Origin: JAUIET01 sp045105115
Lineage (GTDB): Bacteria > Pseudomonadota > Gammaproteobacteria > Pseudomonadales > JAUIET01
NCBI GenBank assembly: GCA_045105115.1
Contig: JBGCDE010000017.1
Location: forward strand, 1 to 64,000
Direction of reading: 5' to 3'
Length of the DNA stretch: 64,000 nucleotides
Both the position numbers and the translations under genes were made by a program. This document shows positions 8,429 through 16,468 of the stretch, piece after piece (position 1 is the stretch's first letter; every line of letters begins with the position of its first letter). Below the pieces are notes generated by a model. It worked only from the letters and a program-made list of their open reading frames with translations, was not told the DNA's origin and searched no databases.

Positions 8429-11400
8429 TCAAGACTCAATCACTTTGACAGCAAACGCGGCCGCATCACCCTGCAGTAAGTCAGAGTGATGGTCTGCTGA
8501 TGAAAAATGAATAGCAGAGACACCTGGCAAGAATGGTCTCCAAAATTCTGGCACGCTGGCGTCCTCGGCCTTCTCTACGCCGCGATACCATGCTTTCGAT
8601 AATATCAGTTCAACCTTGCCCTGATACTCTTTAGGTTCGTAATCGCTGAGTGCTTCGCTCAATCGAATATGCATTAGTTCGGCGGCTTCAAGGTCAGTCA
8701 GTGCTACGCCTCGACTGATCTTTCGATTGATCTTATAGCGATCCAGATAAGCTTTGATTTTATTGCCTCCGCCAACCCGCATTGCATAGCCATACGCGCT
8801 GTGGAGAATATTTCGACCTTGTCGATGCTTGAAACCACGCTCTGACGCAGTAGTAAGCTCGCCTCTGGGTAAATCCATGAGTACCAATTTATCTGGAGTT
8901 CGACCATTCAACTGCAGCATTCTGGCCACTTCAATGGAAATAACGCCGGCACCACAGGCCGCAAGTATGCATAAATCGCCTTTTGGATGTACGCGTTCTA
9001 TGTGGGTGGCATAACGCTCAGCGGTTTCCTGAATAGACTCTACCGGCACCGGCAATGGATCACGTGTAAGGTCGACACAAATTGACCATTGTGAAATCCA
9101 ATGAATCTTTCGATCTGCTTGGCAATAGGGAACAATGTTATACGCATCACCTTGTATGCAAAACAGCGCGGGTGTTTCGGCGTTACCATCCCGTAGCGTG
9201 ATCAGCTCAGGCGCAGACAGTTTTGGTATGCCTTCAAACAATACTCTCGCGAAGTCAGCAAGCCGGGTATTGCTCATAAAGACTTTTAATTGCATGGTGA
9301 GGCGTACGGCGAGCTCTACACCTGCAATCATTTGCATGGCTAGCAGTGAATGTCCGCCGGCCTCGAAGAAATCTGTATCAGTAGAGATGGCGGCATCCGG
9401 TAATAGTTCAGACCATATATTGCCGATAGCGAGGCCAAGCTCTTTCTGATGCAAGGTAAGCGACTGGGTAGTTGATCCCTCAATACATCGCATTGGTGCC
9501 GCAATGGCCATTTCCTGTAGACGTATGTAATCTGTTTTACCGCTGTGTGTCAGCGGTATTTCCGCAAGATGCTGGTAACGCGAGGGTAGGCTGTAACTAG
9601 GTAGCTTTCTACTCGTAAATTCGACCAGCGCTTTGTGCTCCAAAAGCGTACCGGTATAAAAGCAAATCAGATTTTGTTTCACCAACAATACCACTGCTTG
9701 ATGCACATCAGAATGCGTCATGAGAGTTGATTCAATTGCGCCAGGTTCAACTCTTTGGCCGCGCACTTTGATTTGTCTGTCTGCACGGCCTACGTAGTGA
9801 AAGACACCGTGTTGGTCTTCAAAGGCGAGATCACCACTAAGAAAGCGACCATCAGCAAACTTTTCTGCACTTAAACGGTCGTCATTGACGTATGAGCCAG
9901 CAACACCCACGCCTTCAATTTGAAGTTCTCCGATGATGCCACTTGGCAGTGCGCGGCCAAAGTCGTTGCAAACGTGGGCACTCATGTTATCGATGGGCTT
10001 GCCTATCGCGCTCCAATCTTCGTGATCAGACTGCTCTAAGCTGGTCTGGTGATACAGAGCGTCGGCAGCAACTTCAGTACTGCCATACAGATTAAGCAGC
10101 GTTGAGTGTGGCAGTAGCTCATAATAGTCCCGCGCCAGCTTTGAACTTAAGGCTTCGCCGCTAACAATACAAAGCCTGACTGAAGACCAAGTTTCGGTTT
10201 CACGAAGCTCTAGTAAAAGAGCGCTCAGCAAGGAAGGAACCAAACTGATTCTGCTGACGCCAGTTTGCTCTACAACTTGAATAAACTCACTCAGGGACAG
10301 CAGTTCTTCATCGCTTATCACGCGAGAGCTAACGCCGGCGCAGAGTGGACCAAATACTTCGGCCACTGCGTCAACGAAATTAACTGGCGTTCTGGCAGCG
10401 CTCACATCGTTTTCCAGGAAGGGATAGCGTCGCTCCATCCAGCTGAGACGGTTCTTAACAGCCGCATGCGTAAGTGCTATACCCTTGGGCCGGCCGGTAG
10501 ACCCTGACGTAAACATTACGCACATTGTGTTGTTTGTAGAGTGCAAAACAGACAGCGATTTTTCTTGTGCTTCATCAATAGTGGGCAGTGACAGAACCTG
10601 AATTGATTTGGGAGCCGCGTCTTGGCCTGAAGCATTGGCAGTGATAATAAACTGCGCGCCGCTGTCGACTAACATCGATTTCGTGGCTGGCAACGGAAAG
10701 CTGGGGTCTATGGGTACATAACTGGCACCTTGCGCAAGGATGGCAAGCGTACTCGCAATTGAGTCTACACTTCGTGACTGAAGCACGGCCACGGTGCTTT
10801 GGTCTGTCACGCCAGCCGTAGCAAGCCGCTCTCGTATTTGTTCGGCTCGGCCGGCTAAAGCGCTATATGTATAAGACCGGTTCGCATCGATCAGTGCGAT
10901 CTTAGTAGGGTGCAATTGAGCCGACTCACTAAATCGATTAATACAGCGCGAGTCACCGGCTTCATATGGCTGCTGCGTCAATGTTGTAGCGCTTGTTGCC
11001 GTAAACTGATTCAGCAGTTCGCCTAGCGTCGTAGCTTCCGCAGCATCTGCCAGCAATTCCATTAAGCCTGCAAAATAGGCCTGCATGGCTCGGGCTTGAC
11101 TGGCATCAATACAATCCGTTTGAAATCTTGCCAGCATGCGCACAGTATCTGTGTTCCCCACAGACAAAACCAATGGCGCATCGGCCTGTTCAAAGCCGTT
11201 ATTCTCGAGTAAGCCGATATTTTCCGGCATGACAGCAGCTGGGTAGTTTTGCACTAGTAGCAGCGTATCAAACAGTTCGTCACCTGGTGACCGTTTCAAA
11301 GCCAATGCGATGTCTGCGGGCGATGGCAACTTGTCAGTTTGCAATGCCCATTGGCTGCGTTGAATATTTTGCAGAAACGCCTTAACTGTTTGCTTTTCAT

Positions 11401-12331
11401 CTACATCAATGCACATGGGTTGCAGCTGCATAAACATGCCTACTGCATTCTCGCCGTCCTTCAGCTCACTTCGCCCACTATCGATTGTGCCGTAGCAGGT
11501 ATTGCTCTGGCCGTTTAAATGGCATAACAGCAAAGACCAGGCTGCATGGGCAAAGTTTGCAAAGGTTACACGCTGCATCTGACAAGCATCGCGTATGCTT
11601 GCGCCGAGATTGGTGTCACTGCAGTAATCCACTTCAGCGTAATCGCGAGCTTTGCTTGCCGGACTTGGCAAACACTCTAATGCCTTACCTCTATTCGCTC
11701 GCGACAGTTGCTGCTGCCAAAGACCAAGATTTTCCTGAGATTTTTTCAGAGTGGCAACGGTCGCTGTATCTGCCGAGGGCAGTGTTGGAGTATTGCCGTT
11801 CAAGAAAGCGGAATAGTAATTCAGCAACTCATGCTGCAATAGCGCGATCGACCAACCATCCACCACGGCGTGATGAAATGTCCAAATACAAAACGCCTTT
11901 TCTTGAATGGAATCAGATCGATGATCTTTAGGTACAAATACTGTCATGCGCATCAGTGGCGCTTGGTTGAGAGTCAGTCCGCGAGCTCTGTCTGCCGCAA
12001 CTGCTTCTTGCTTCTCACTATTGGATAGCCGCCCGGACGAACAGTCGCCAAATTCTTTCAGCTCAATCAGGTGCTTTACATTATGTAACGTGAGTTGCTT
12101 AGGTGTGGCTTGCTCGCGCCAAAGAAACGAAGTTCGCATGGCTGCTCGGGTCGCGATTACCGCATCAAGCGCACTTTGCATTGCAACAAGATCAAAATTA
12201 CTGAACTCGTAGCTCAGCTGTTCAATATAGTGACCGGAATTTGGCTCGGCAAGTGAGCGAAACAGCATGCTCTGCTGTAAGCCGCTCAGTAGGGCAATAT
12301 GTTCTATGTCTTGTTCAGAAATAGCACTCAT
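8429..12331 (-). CDS. NRPS terminal module C-A-T-TE (Cys-type thioesterase)
   Basis: A 1300-residue release module. The condensation domain spans about 1-440, with its active site HHAVVDG at 153-159. The adenylation domain spans about 465-945, with A3 at 607-617, A8 near 849-867 and the catalytic A10 Lys at 932; it is uninterrupted. The carrier domain has its phosphopantetheine Ser at 995 (AGGHSLLAMQ). The thioesterase spans about 1050-1300. The first specificity position is Val instead of the Asp that grips an alpha-amine; a hand alignment reads VDASISLADK, close to beta-alanine codes (VDWVISLADK). The thioesterase nucleophile position is Cys1126 in LAACGAG, where GxSxG is usual, with Asp1153 and His1281/1282 completing a plausible triad. 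It starts 4 bases inside the preceding gene. Confidence 0.9.
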   Translation of the reverse strand: MSAISEQDIEHIALLSGLQQSMLFRSLAEPNSGHYIEQLSYEFSNFDLVAMQSALDAVIATRAAMRTSFLWREQATPKQLTLHNVKHLIELKEFGDCSSGRLSNSEKQEAVAADRARGLTLNQAPLMRMTVFVPKDHRSDSIQEKAFCIWTFHHAVVDGWSIALLQHELLNYYSAFLNGNTPTLPSADTATVATLKKSQENLGLWQQQLSRANRGKALECLPSPASKARDYAEVDYCSDTNLGASIRDACQMQRVTFANFAHAAWSLLLCHLNGQSNTCYGTIDSGRSELKDGENAVGMFMQLQPMCIDVDEKQTVKAFLQNIQRSQWALQTDKLPSPADIALALKRSPGDELFDTLLLVQNYPAAVMPENIGLLENNGFEQADAPLVLSVGNTDTVRMLARFQTDCIDASQARAMQAYFAGLMELLADAAEATTLGELLNQFTATSATTLTQQPYEAGDSRCINRFSESAQLHPTKIALIDANRSYTYSALAGRAEQIRERLATAGVTDQSTVAVLQSRSVDSIASTLAILAQGASYVPIDPSFPLPATKSMLVDSGAQFIITANASGQDAAPKSIQVLSLPTIDEAQEKSLSVLHSTNNTMCVMFTSGSTGRPKGIALTHAAVKNRLSWMERRYPFLENDVSAARTPVNFVDAVAEVFGPLCAGVSSRVISDEELLSLSEFIQVVEQTGVSRISLVPSLLSALLLELRETETWSSVRLCIVSGEALSSKLARDYYELLPHSTLLNLYGSTEVAADALYHQTSLEQSDHEDWSAIGKPIDNMSAHVCNDFGRALPSGIIGELQIEGVGVAGSYVNDDRLSAEKFADGRFLSGDLAFEDQHGVFHYVGRADRQIKVRGQRVEPGAIESTLMTHSDVHQAVVLLVKQNLICFYTGTLLEHKALVEFTSRKLPSYSLPSRYQHLAEIPLTHSGKTDYIRLQEMAIAAPMRCIEGSTTQSLTLHQKELGLAIGNIWSELLPDAAISTDTDFFEAGGHSLLAMQMIAGVELAVRLTMQLKVFMSNTRLADFARVLFEGIPKLSAPELITLRDGNAETPALFCIQGDAYNIVPYCQADRKIHWISQWSICVDLTRDPLPVPVESIQETAERYATHIERVHPKGDLCILAACGAGVISIEVARMLQLNGRTPDKLVLMDLPRGELTTASERGFKHRQGRNILHSAYGYAMRVGGGNKIKAYLDRYKINRKISRGVALTDLEAAELMHIRLSEALSDYEPKEYQGKVELILSKAWYRGVEKAEDASVPEFWRPFLPGVSAIHFSSADHHSDLLQGDAAAFAVKVIES

Positions 12332-12993
12332 TGATCACCGAGATTTAGAACTCGCATGACATCGGCGATCGAATCAGTATCGTGTTCTGTGGATGATTCA
12401 GCGACCTCGCCTGTGTCATTTCTCAAGGAAATTAACCGCTGCGTCAGCTGGCGTATGTTCGGAAATCGCATAATGTCCTGAGTGCTGAACTCAAGGTCTT
12501 GCTTACCAGCGCGCGCAACAATTTGCATGCTCGCTATTGAGTCGCCACCCAGCTCGAAGTAGTCGTCATCAAGTTGAACTTCATCCATAAACAAAACTTC
12601 TGCCCAAATAGCGGAAAGCGCTTGCTCAATTTGCTGTCTTTCAGACTCAGACTCTGCAACTTTTCCAGATCCGCCTGAAGACTTGCCGCTGGATTGAACA
12701 GAAACACTTTGCGTGGTCAGCTGTCGTGCGAGAACTTGCCGGTCAAGTTTCCCGTTAGCGTTTCTGGGTAATTCATCGAGAAAATGCCATTGGCTTGGTA
12801 ACATATAGTCTGGCAGCGTAGTGCTCAGGTGTTCGCTTAAATATTGCTCCTTGCTTGCACCACAGCCACTCACCACAGCCACCAATTGTGATCGACCTTG
12901 TCTCTGCTTGAATACCCTACGCGCGTGCAATTGTTCGATCAGCAATTGCCGCTGTGCTGGGCTCAGCTTTTCCAGGCGTTCGAGCTGAGTCAC
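12328..12993 (-). CDS. NRPS fragment: C-terminal adenylation subdomain plus carrier protein
   Basis: A 221-residue protein that begins in the middle of an adenylation domain. A helical leader of about 30 residues (with LSPAQRQLLIEQL) precedes the strand SQLVAVV, A9 (LPDYMLP, 60-66) and A10 (NGKLDR, 80-85, catalytic Lys82). A Ser/Gly-rich linker then leads to a carrier domain with the attachment Ser152 in LGGDSI. Motifs A1-A8 are absent. They sit at the end of the protein encoded two genes upstream (13774-16464), so the two chains together make one adenylation domain plus its carrier. Translation starts at a GTG that overlaps the methyltransferase stop codon (GTGA), which points to coupling. 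The downstream C-A-T-TE gene overlaps its end by 4 bases. Confidence 0.85.
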   Translation of the reverse strand: MTQLERLEKLSPAQRQLLIEQLHARRVFKQRQGRSQLVAVVSGCGASKEQYLSEHLSTTLPDYMLPSQWHFLDELPRNANGKLDRQVLARQLTTQSVSVQSSGKSSGGSGKVAESESERQQIEQALSAIWAEVLFMDEVQLDDDYFELGGDSIASMQIVARAGKQDLEFSTQDIMRFPNIRQLTQRLISLRNDTGEVAESSTEHDTDSIADVMRVLNLGDQ

Positions 12994-13787
12994 TTTTTCG
13001 GTCTCGCTGCTATCACTATCATCATTTGATCAATCCACCACGTATCTTTTACGTGTTCAGGAATGTCCAGATCATGCAGTGGTTCCAAACTTATTTGTCG
13101 AAAATGTTTGAAAAGAGCACGTTGATGCGCCCTGGATAAAGAGTCAATTTCGTTGCTGAAGTAAGAGAACACACCATGCTCGGTTAAGTGATTGGCGGCG
13201 ACTTGAAAGAAAGGCTCGGCAAGCGTTGCGCTGCGGCGCGTGGCCTCGGCGTACTCCTCGCTGTCCATCGGATAGGTGTGAAAGAAAATACCATCGTATT
13301 TCTTCATGTCGTCCTGCACTTCTTCCCAGCGACCCTCGAGTACATTGACGTTAAAACCATGCTCGGCCGCCCAATTGCGACATTGTTGCGCTATCGCAGG
13401 TACACATTCGACAATCGTATGTTCGCGTACACCCGCTTTTTGGATCATCTCGGCCGAAATACCCCGGCCATAACCAATTTCAAGAACATGGCCATGACTT
13501 GCACTAACGCAGTCTGCCATTCTTTGCATGATGGGCAATTGCCACAGTTCCATGATGTCTTCAGGCTGGGGCAGTGCGTCTGAGTCATTCTCGTGGCTAA
13601 GCAATGTCTCTACGCCAGGTACGAATCTAGCGGCCAATTCATGAATTGCTTCCAGATCCCAAGCCAGTTCTGAAATCGCGCGATTTATAAGCCAATTACG
13701 TTGTGCCGATCTTGGTGGCGCAATAAAATCATCGGCTTTGATCTGCAATTGCAACTCGTAATTTGCATGGCGCTTAAGTCGGCGCAT
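12990..13787 (-). CDS. SAM-dependent methyltransferase, GAMT-like, inserted between two adenylation fragments
   Basis: A 265-residue class I methyltransferase. Motif I is VLEIGYGRG (101-109), the ribose-binding acidic residue is Glu127 in HTIVE, and motif IV is FFHTYPMD (168-175). Spacing and flanking sequence recall guanidinoacetate N-methyltransferase (GAMT) and fungal RMT2, which act on guanidino nitrogen. GAMT has Asp in the YDTYP motif, and this protein has His170 there. It is expected to methylate the residue carried by this module, on nitrogen or another nucleophile (inference). The ATG at 13787 has a GGAGA ribosome site 7 bases upstream and overlaps the preceding C-A fragment gene by 14 bases. 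Its stop overlaps the GTG of the A-carrier fragment. In known interrupted adenylation domains such a methyltransferase is fused in one chain; here it is separate. Confidence 0.82.
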   Translation of the reverse strand: MRRLKRHANYELQLQIKADDFIAPPRSAQRNWLINRAISELAWDLEAIHELAARFVPGVETLLSHENDSDALPQPEDIMELWQLPIMQRMADCVSASHGHVLEIGYGRGISAEMIQKAGVREHTIVECVPAIAQQCRNWAAEHGFNVNVLEGRWEEVQDDMKKYDGIFFHTYPMDSEEYAEATRRSATLAEPFFQVAANHLTEHGVFSYFSNEIDSLSRAHQRALFKHFRQISLEPLHDLDIPEHVKDTWWIDQMMIVIAARPKK

Positions 13788-16464
13788 TATAGTTCTCCAC
13801 CAACTGCAGCAGTTCGTTACTTTCTAACGGAGACAGTAAACTCAAGGCACGGTCTATTTCATTGAGTGTTGCATCGTTATTATGCGGCAAAGCGAGCACG
13901 GCGCAATCGTCAACGCATTCACATCGGTGCAAGCTTGCTTCGATGTCTGAGGGGTCAACTCTGTGGCCACGAATTTTGACTTGTTGATCAATGCGCCCAC
14001 GAAACAACAAAGAACCGTCGTGCTGTTGTTCAACTAGATCGCCTGTAGCGTAGTCACAGCCAGGCGAGGCAACGCTCGTAACAACCGTCGGTCCGCTGAC
14101 ATACAGTTGACCAACCGTGCCAGCTGGAACCTCGCCATGATCGTTGCGAACAGACAAGCTAACGCCCGGTATGGCATGGCCAATCGACAAATAATCTGAT
14201 GATAGATCGACTGAATCGCCGTTATTGTAGCGTTGTGCAGTGCACCATACGCTGGCTTCAGTGGGTCCGTACTCATTCACGAGTGTTGCGGCGGGGAATC
14301 TTGTCTGGTGTTCTTCTAAAACGGCTGTTGGGCAGGCTTCACCCGCAACGATTGCCAATTGCAATGAGTGCACAGGGTTTTCAGGCCAGGCCGACATAAC
14401 AGCTGAGTAAACACTGGGTAGACAGAGCATTGCTTCAACATTTTGTGCAATCAACTTGTGTACCAGGGTTTGCGGTTCCAGCACCTCTGATTCGCTGATC
14501 AGTAAAAGTTGACCAGCGGTTGCTGCCATCCAGAATATGCCAGCGACCGAGCTGTCGAACGCCAAGGGCGAGAGCAGGCCGTATACTTTTGGCGATTGCT
14601 TGTAAAACTGCAAGCGAGCCGCGAGTGAATGGGCGAGGTTGCCGTGGCTTACGGGTACTTGCTTCGCCGCACCGGTACTGCCAGATGTGAAAATTATGTA
14701 GGCTAGCGCATCGGGGTCTGGTGCAGCGTGCTGGAAATTACAGTCTATTGTGTCGATCTGATCAAACACTAACGCATCAGGGAAATCGCTAATCCCTTCT
14801 GTCGCGATTATGCAACGCGCCTGGGTAGCATCGGCTAATTCCTGTAGCCTGGGCGCGGTTTCTTTTGCGTTGCAAGGTACATAGGTGGCACCTGCATAGA
14901 GCACACCCCAGACAGCAACCAAGCCTTCTATCGTTCGGGGCATTCGAATCAGTACACGGTCTTCTGGTTCTACGCCAGCATTGCGCAGTTGCCGCGCAAG
15001 ATTTCCAGCGGCGTTACCCAGTTCTGCATAGCTTATTGCTCTGCGACCATCACTTAATGCGGTTGAATGTGGATGTTCACGAACACTTTTCTCAAACTGA
15101 CTGATAACATCCACTGCTGCGATCGTCAGTTCCGTTTTGCTCAGCGTTGAGGTATGGCTTCTAGCACTGCTGAAGAATTCACGTGCTGGCTTTTCCAGCA
15201 TATCAAGCATTCTCAACAGGTTTTTTTCAATAGCCTGCATCAGACTCTGCGCTTTAAATGGCTCAATTATTCCAGTGTCGTGGATCAGAATAATCTTGAT
15301 CGCATCGTCTGGCACAATCAAAGCGGCCACTGGATAATGGCTGTGCTCTTTGTATTCATGTTGAGCCACGTTAAGCGCTGAACCGCCTTCTTCCAGTTTT
15401 GGGTAGTTCATAAACACTAATATGCTTTCAAACAACGGTGCACCAGGCTCATGTGCGGCGCTTGCCAGAATATCGCGATGAGGAATATGACTGTGCGCAG
15501 AACTGCTGGCAACTTGTAACTGTAGGGCTTTCAGAAAATCCGTTAACGACATATCACTGCACGTGTTGATCATCACAGGCAGGGTATTAATAAAATTGCC
15601 CACAATGCTATCGGCGTTGACAAGGTCTGCGGGGCGGCCAGATACTGTGCTTCCAAACACTAGCGCAGAATCATTATTGAAACCTGCAAGCACCGCTGAC
15701 CATGCGCCATGCATCAGCGCGCTGAGTGTGAGGCCGGACTTGCGACAGCAAGTTCTCAGTTGCTCGCTTAATTCCTCGGTGAGAAGGCGTTCTATTTGCT
15801 CCGTGCGATGTGCGCCCCGGTTTGCTGAGCGAATGCCCTCAAGGTCGCTCGTCGAACGTGGCGTGCTCAGCAATGTATGCCAGTACTGATGGCTCTTTTC
15901 ACCATCCTGTTGCTGAAGCCAGGCAATGTAGCTGGCGAAGCCATCAACAGGGCTTGGGCGCCATGCGCTATTTTTTAGCACTGCTGTGTACGCTTGTGCA
16001 AGTTCGCTTAATACCGCGTGCGCAGACCAGCCATCCACCATTAAGTGATGCCGGGTCCAAAGTAGCTCGCTGTCAGTCTCGTTTAAACGAAGCAGTTTGA
16101 GTCTGCTAGGAGCTTGCTTATCAAATTCAAATTCAATACAGCGCTCGGCTTCACAAAAAGCAGCTAATTGTTCTTCGTTGCCGGAAAACTCTATTTCTTC
16201 AATCTCTGCTTCAAGTTGCGCATGCACCAGCTGCACAGATTGTGACAAGCCTTCCCAAACGTAAGTCGTTCGTAAGGCGCTGTGGCGCTCTATCACTAAC
16301 TGCCAGGCCTTATGCAATGCACTTGAATCTACATCGATCAGGCGCATTCGGTGTTGGCCAATATAGGTAGCCGATCCGGGGCTGCTAACAGCGTGGTAGA
16401 GCATGCCGGCTTGGGTTGGGCTGAGCGGAAACACCGCTTCTATTTTTTCTGATAGCTGATTCAT
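13774..16464 (-). CDS. NRPS fragment: condensation domain plus adenylation domain up to A8
   Basis: 896 residues. The condensation domain spans about 1-440, with HHLMVDG at 139-145. The adenylation core spans about 455-860, with A3 at 592-602 (FTSGSTGAAKQ), A5 NEYGPTEASVW near 730-740, and A8 at 823-842. The chain then ends after a strand (DDCAVLALP) and a helical tail containing LSPLESNELLQL. A9, A10 and the carrier are missing here and are encoded separately at 12328-12993. A hand-read specificity code is DSAVIAEVWK; Asp at the first position indicates an alpha-amino acid, but I cannot assign it. The gene starts 4 bases after the upstream NRPS stop and overlaps the methyltransferase start, so all are probably one transcript with coupled translation. 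Confidence 0.88.
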   Translation of the reverse strand: MNQLSEKIEAVFPLSPTQAGMLYHAVSSPGSATYIGQHRMRLIDVDSSALHKAWQLVIERHSALRTTYVWEGLSQSVQLVHAQLEAEIEEIEFSGNEEQLAAFCEAERCIEFEFDKQAPSRLKLLRLNETDSELLWTRHHLMVDGWSAHAVLSELAQAYTAVLKNSAWRPSPVDGFASYIAWLQQQDGEKSHQYWHTLLSTPRSTSDLEGIRSANRGAHRTEQIERLLTEELSEQLRTCCRKSGLTLSALMHGAWSAVLAGFNNDSALVFGSTVSGRPADLVNADSIVGNFINTLPVMINTCSDMSLTDFLKALQLQVASSSAHSHIPHRDILASAAHEPGAPLFESILVFMNYPKLEEGGSALNVAQHEYKEHSHYPVAALIVPDDAIKIILIHDTGIIEPFKAQSLMQAIEKNLLRMLDMLEKPAREFFSSARSHTSTLSKTELTIAAVDVISQFEKSVREHPHSTALSDGRRAISYAELGNAAGNLARQLRNAGVEPEDRVLIRMPRTIEGLVAVWGVLYAGATYVPCNAKETAPRLQELADATQARCIIATEGISDFPDALVFDQIDTIDCNFQHAAPDPDALAYIIFTSGSTGAAKQVPVSHGNLAHSLAARLQFYKQSPKVYGLLSPLAFDSSVAGIFWMAATAGQLLLISESEVLEPQTLVHKLIAQNVEAMLCLPSVYSAVMSAWPENPVHSLQLAIVAGEACPTAVLEEHQTRFPAATLVNEYGPTEASVWCTAQRYNNGDSVDLSSDYLSIGHAIPGVSLSVRNDHGEVPAGTVGQLYVSGPTVVTSVASPGCDYATGDLVEQQHDGSLLFRGRIDQQVKIRGHRVDPSDIEASLHRCECVDDCAVLALPHNNDATLNEIDRALSLLSPLESNELLQLVENYNAPT

Positions 16465-16468
16465 AAGC

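Noticed and set aside
12328..16464. Frameshifted single NRPS gene (sequencing or mutation)
   Set aside because: Both junctions are at domain borders, the methyltransferase has a good ribosome site, and starts and stops overlap in the coupled style of the rest of the operon. A read check is still advised.
13774..16464. Naming the amino acid activated by the second module
   Set aside because: The hand-read code DSAVIAEVWK does not match any code I can recall with certainty.
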